Part shown: piece after piece, positions 21,272 to 22,101 of the stretch
Layout of the letters: each line of letters starts with the position of its first letter
Numbering within the stretch: the first letter of the stretch is position 1
Source of the DNA: an uncultured Candidatus Saccharibacteria bacterium
Lineage (GTDB): Bacteria; Patescibacteriota; Saccharimonadia; Saccharimonadales; Saccharimonadaceae
DNA length: 22,101 nt
Assembly (NCBI GenBank): GCA_947427985.1
Contig: CANEKB010000006.1
Span: 1 to 22,101, forward strand
Direction: 5' to 3'
Program-made: the position numbers and the translations under genes
Notes under the pieces: model-generated
Seen by the model: only the letters and a program-made list of their open reading frames with translations
What the model was told of the DNA's origin: nothing
The model's database searches: none

Positions 21272-22101
21272 CTATTCGGCGGTATTTAGGAGACACCGGA
21301 CGGAGGCACCATTACGTCTTCCTTCCTGATTGTAGGCCGGGTTGATCTGCGCTTTATCCAAGAATTGCAACTCAAGTGCACAATTAGCAACGTCAGACGC
21401 GGTTGACGACCAGTATAACCCTAGCCGTCCAGAGTAACTAATTAATTTATCGTTCTGGTAAACTACACCGCTTTTTACAAAATGGAATGGGGCGTTAACA
21501 ATTTTGTCCACCTCATTAGTAATGTTATATGCAGATAATAGGCTTTCAAAACTGCCTGACGCATTATTTCCACTTGTCGGCAACTGCCAGCCTTTTGGAC
21601 AGATACTGCCGGCAGCCTCTCCTTCCGTAATTGTTCCACCAGTCCCAGCTGTCGCCGCATTCCACTGGTAAAGGTTACCAGCCAGATAGTGTGCATCATA
21701 CTCATTATCAGTATAAGTAGAACCATTCTCAGAATAAAAGTTTGGCTGGTTAGAAGGTCTACGGTTTCCAACCTCCATAAAATACTCTGGGCATTCAGCA
21801 AGGCTACTTTTACTAGTTCCGCAAGTATACTCCGCTGAACCGTCGTTAGGGTCTATAATGACATATCGATTCATTGACCATGAACGAGTGGTTATAAATG
21901 AGCTATCAATATCGCTCATCAGCATCTCCTGTTTTGTTTCTTCCGGCGGATACTCACTCTGACTATTCCAAGGCTCAGTAATGTCAGAGAGTTCTGGGGT
22001 TAATCCATCTTTTGTAATATCTAACGCCAAGTTCTGTGTCATCCAGCAGTTACCATCAGCTAGTTTGGCTACCCAGTAGTATTTACCATCCCGAAGGTCT
22101 T
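21272..22101 (-). CDS. FISUMP (Fib_succ_major) domain surface protein, 5' end outside the window
   Basis: The frame is open from the right edge, so the true start lies beyond 22101; the ATG at 22042 is internal. The domain starts at once (DLRDGKYYWVAKLADGNCWM then T-Q-N-L), continues with LAGNLYQWNAATAGTG, ICPKGWQLPT, FHFVKSG and LYWSSTASD, and ends RRNGASVRCLLNTAE. These are the diagnostic FISUMP motifs, with a fold like C-type lectins or formylglycine-generating enzymes. It is probably exported and binds a ligand or partner at the surface. Its K-S-G and its last codons differ from the five cassettes, so it belongs to a different subfamily and is unlikely to be their acceptor. Confidence 0.88.
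   Translation of the reverse strand, partial: DLRDGKYYWVAKLADGNCWMTQNLALDITKDGLTPELSDITEPWNSQSEYPPEETKQEMLMSDIDSSFITTRSWSMNRYVIIDPNDGSAEYTCGTSKSSLAECPEYFMEVGNRRPSNQPNFYSENGSTYTDNEYDAHYLAGNLYQWNAATAGTGGTITEGEAAGSICPKGWQLPTSGNNASGSFESLLSAYNITNEVDKIVNAPFHFVKSGVVYQNDKLISYSGRLGLYWSSTASDVANCALELQFLDKAQINPAYNQEGRRNGASVRCLLNTAE

Noticed and set aside
158..22101. UGA read as glycine, as in some CPR lineages
   Set aside because: All conserved genes are full length under the standard code with no in-frame UGA; UGA is merely unused as a stop here.

Overview
The window most likely comes from a member of the Candidate Phyla Radiation, probably Candidatus Saccharibacteria (TM7). This is inferred from gene content and style, not from a marker gene: a class III ribonucleotide reductase, a RuvX-MltG fusion, FISUMP-type surface proteins, a long membrane-anchored hypothetical of a kind I associate with this group, and many genes whose extended -10 box lies only 6-8 bases before the ATG (leaderless mRNAs). 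All 16 complete stop codons are TAA or TAG, and none is TGA.

Layout: a structured repeat (1-127); anaerobic ribonucleotide reductase nrdD (minus) behind two NrdR boxes; an AT-rich DUF4180 gene with a palindrome around its -10 box; a Ca2+-type P-type ATPase (minus); a second copy of the structured repeat (5882-6000); an inverted pair of FISUMP C-terminal cassettes with hairpins between them (6045-6642); trmD; a secreted acidic single-pass membrane protein; a lone FISUMP cassette (8872-9092); a two-gene membrane/small-basic-protein unit; a candidate small RNA with its own promoter and terminator (9897-10047); an AI-2E family permease; Obg GTPase with a palindrome-derived linker; a LysM-CHAP cell-wall hydrolase; a RuvX-MltG fusion coupled to a membrane-anchored hypothetical; and, divergently, a PAS histidine kinase, a response regulator and an RsuA/RluB-type pseudouridine synthase. 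The right end holds a second inverted pair of FISUMP cassettes (20482-21069), a large GC-rich inverted repeat, and a FISUMP gene running off the edge.

The most unusual thing here is a set of five gene fragments at three intergenic loci. Each is a complete, undamaged C-terminal half of a FISUMP domain (63-71 residues). Each starts at the same V-R-S-G codons and ends with the same roughly 45-50 bp block, which spans the conserved C-terminal R-C motif, the stop codon and about 25 bp beyond. None has a start codon, and the sequence between the two shared ends differs almost completely. Two loci hold divergent pairs separated by hairpins. This is what a dispersed library of silent cassettes for C-terminal switching of a surface protein would look like. 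The full-length FISUMP gene in the window has a different 3' end, so the acceptor gene would lie elsewhere.

The housekeeping genes (nrdD, trmD, obg, pseudouridine synthase, LysM-CHAP, MltG) are ordinary in themselves. The variable and structural elements sit only in the gaps between them.
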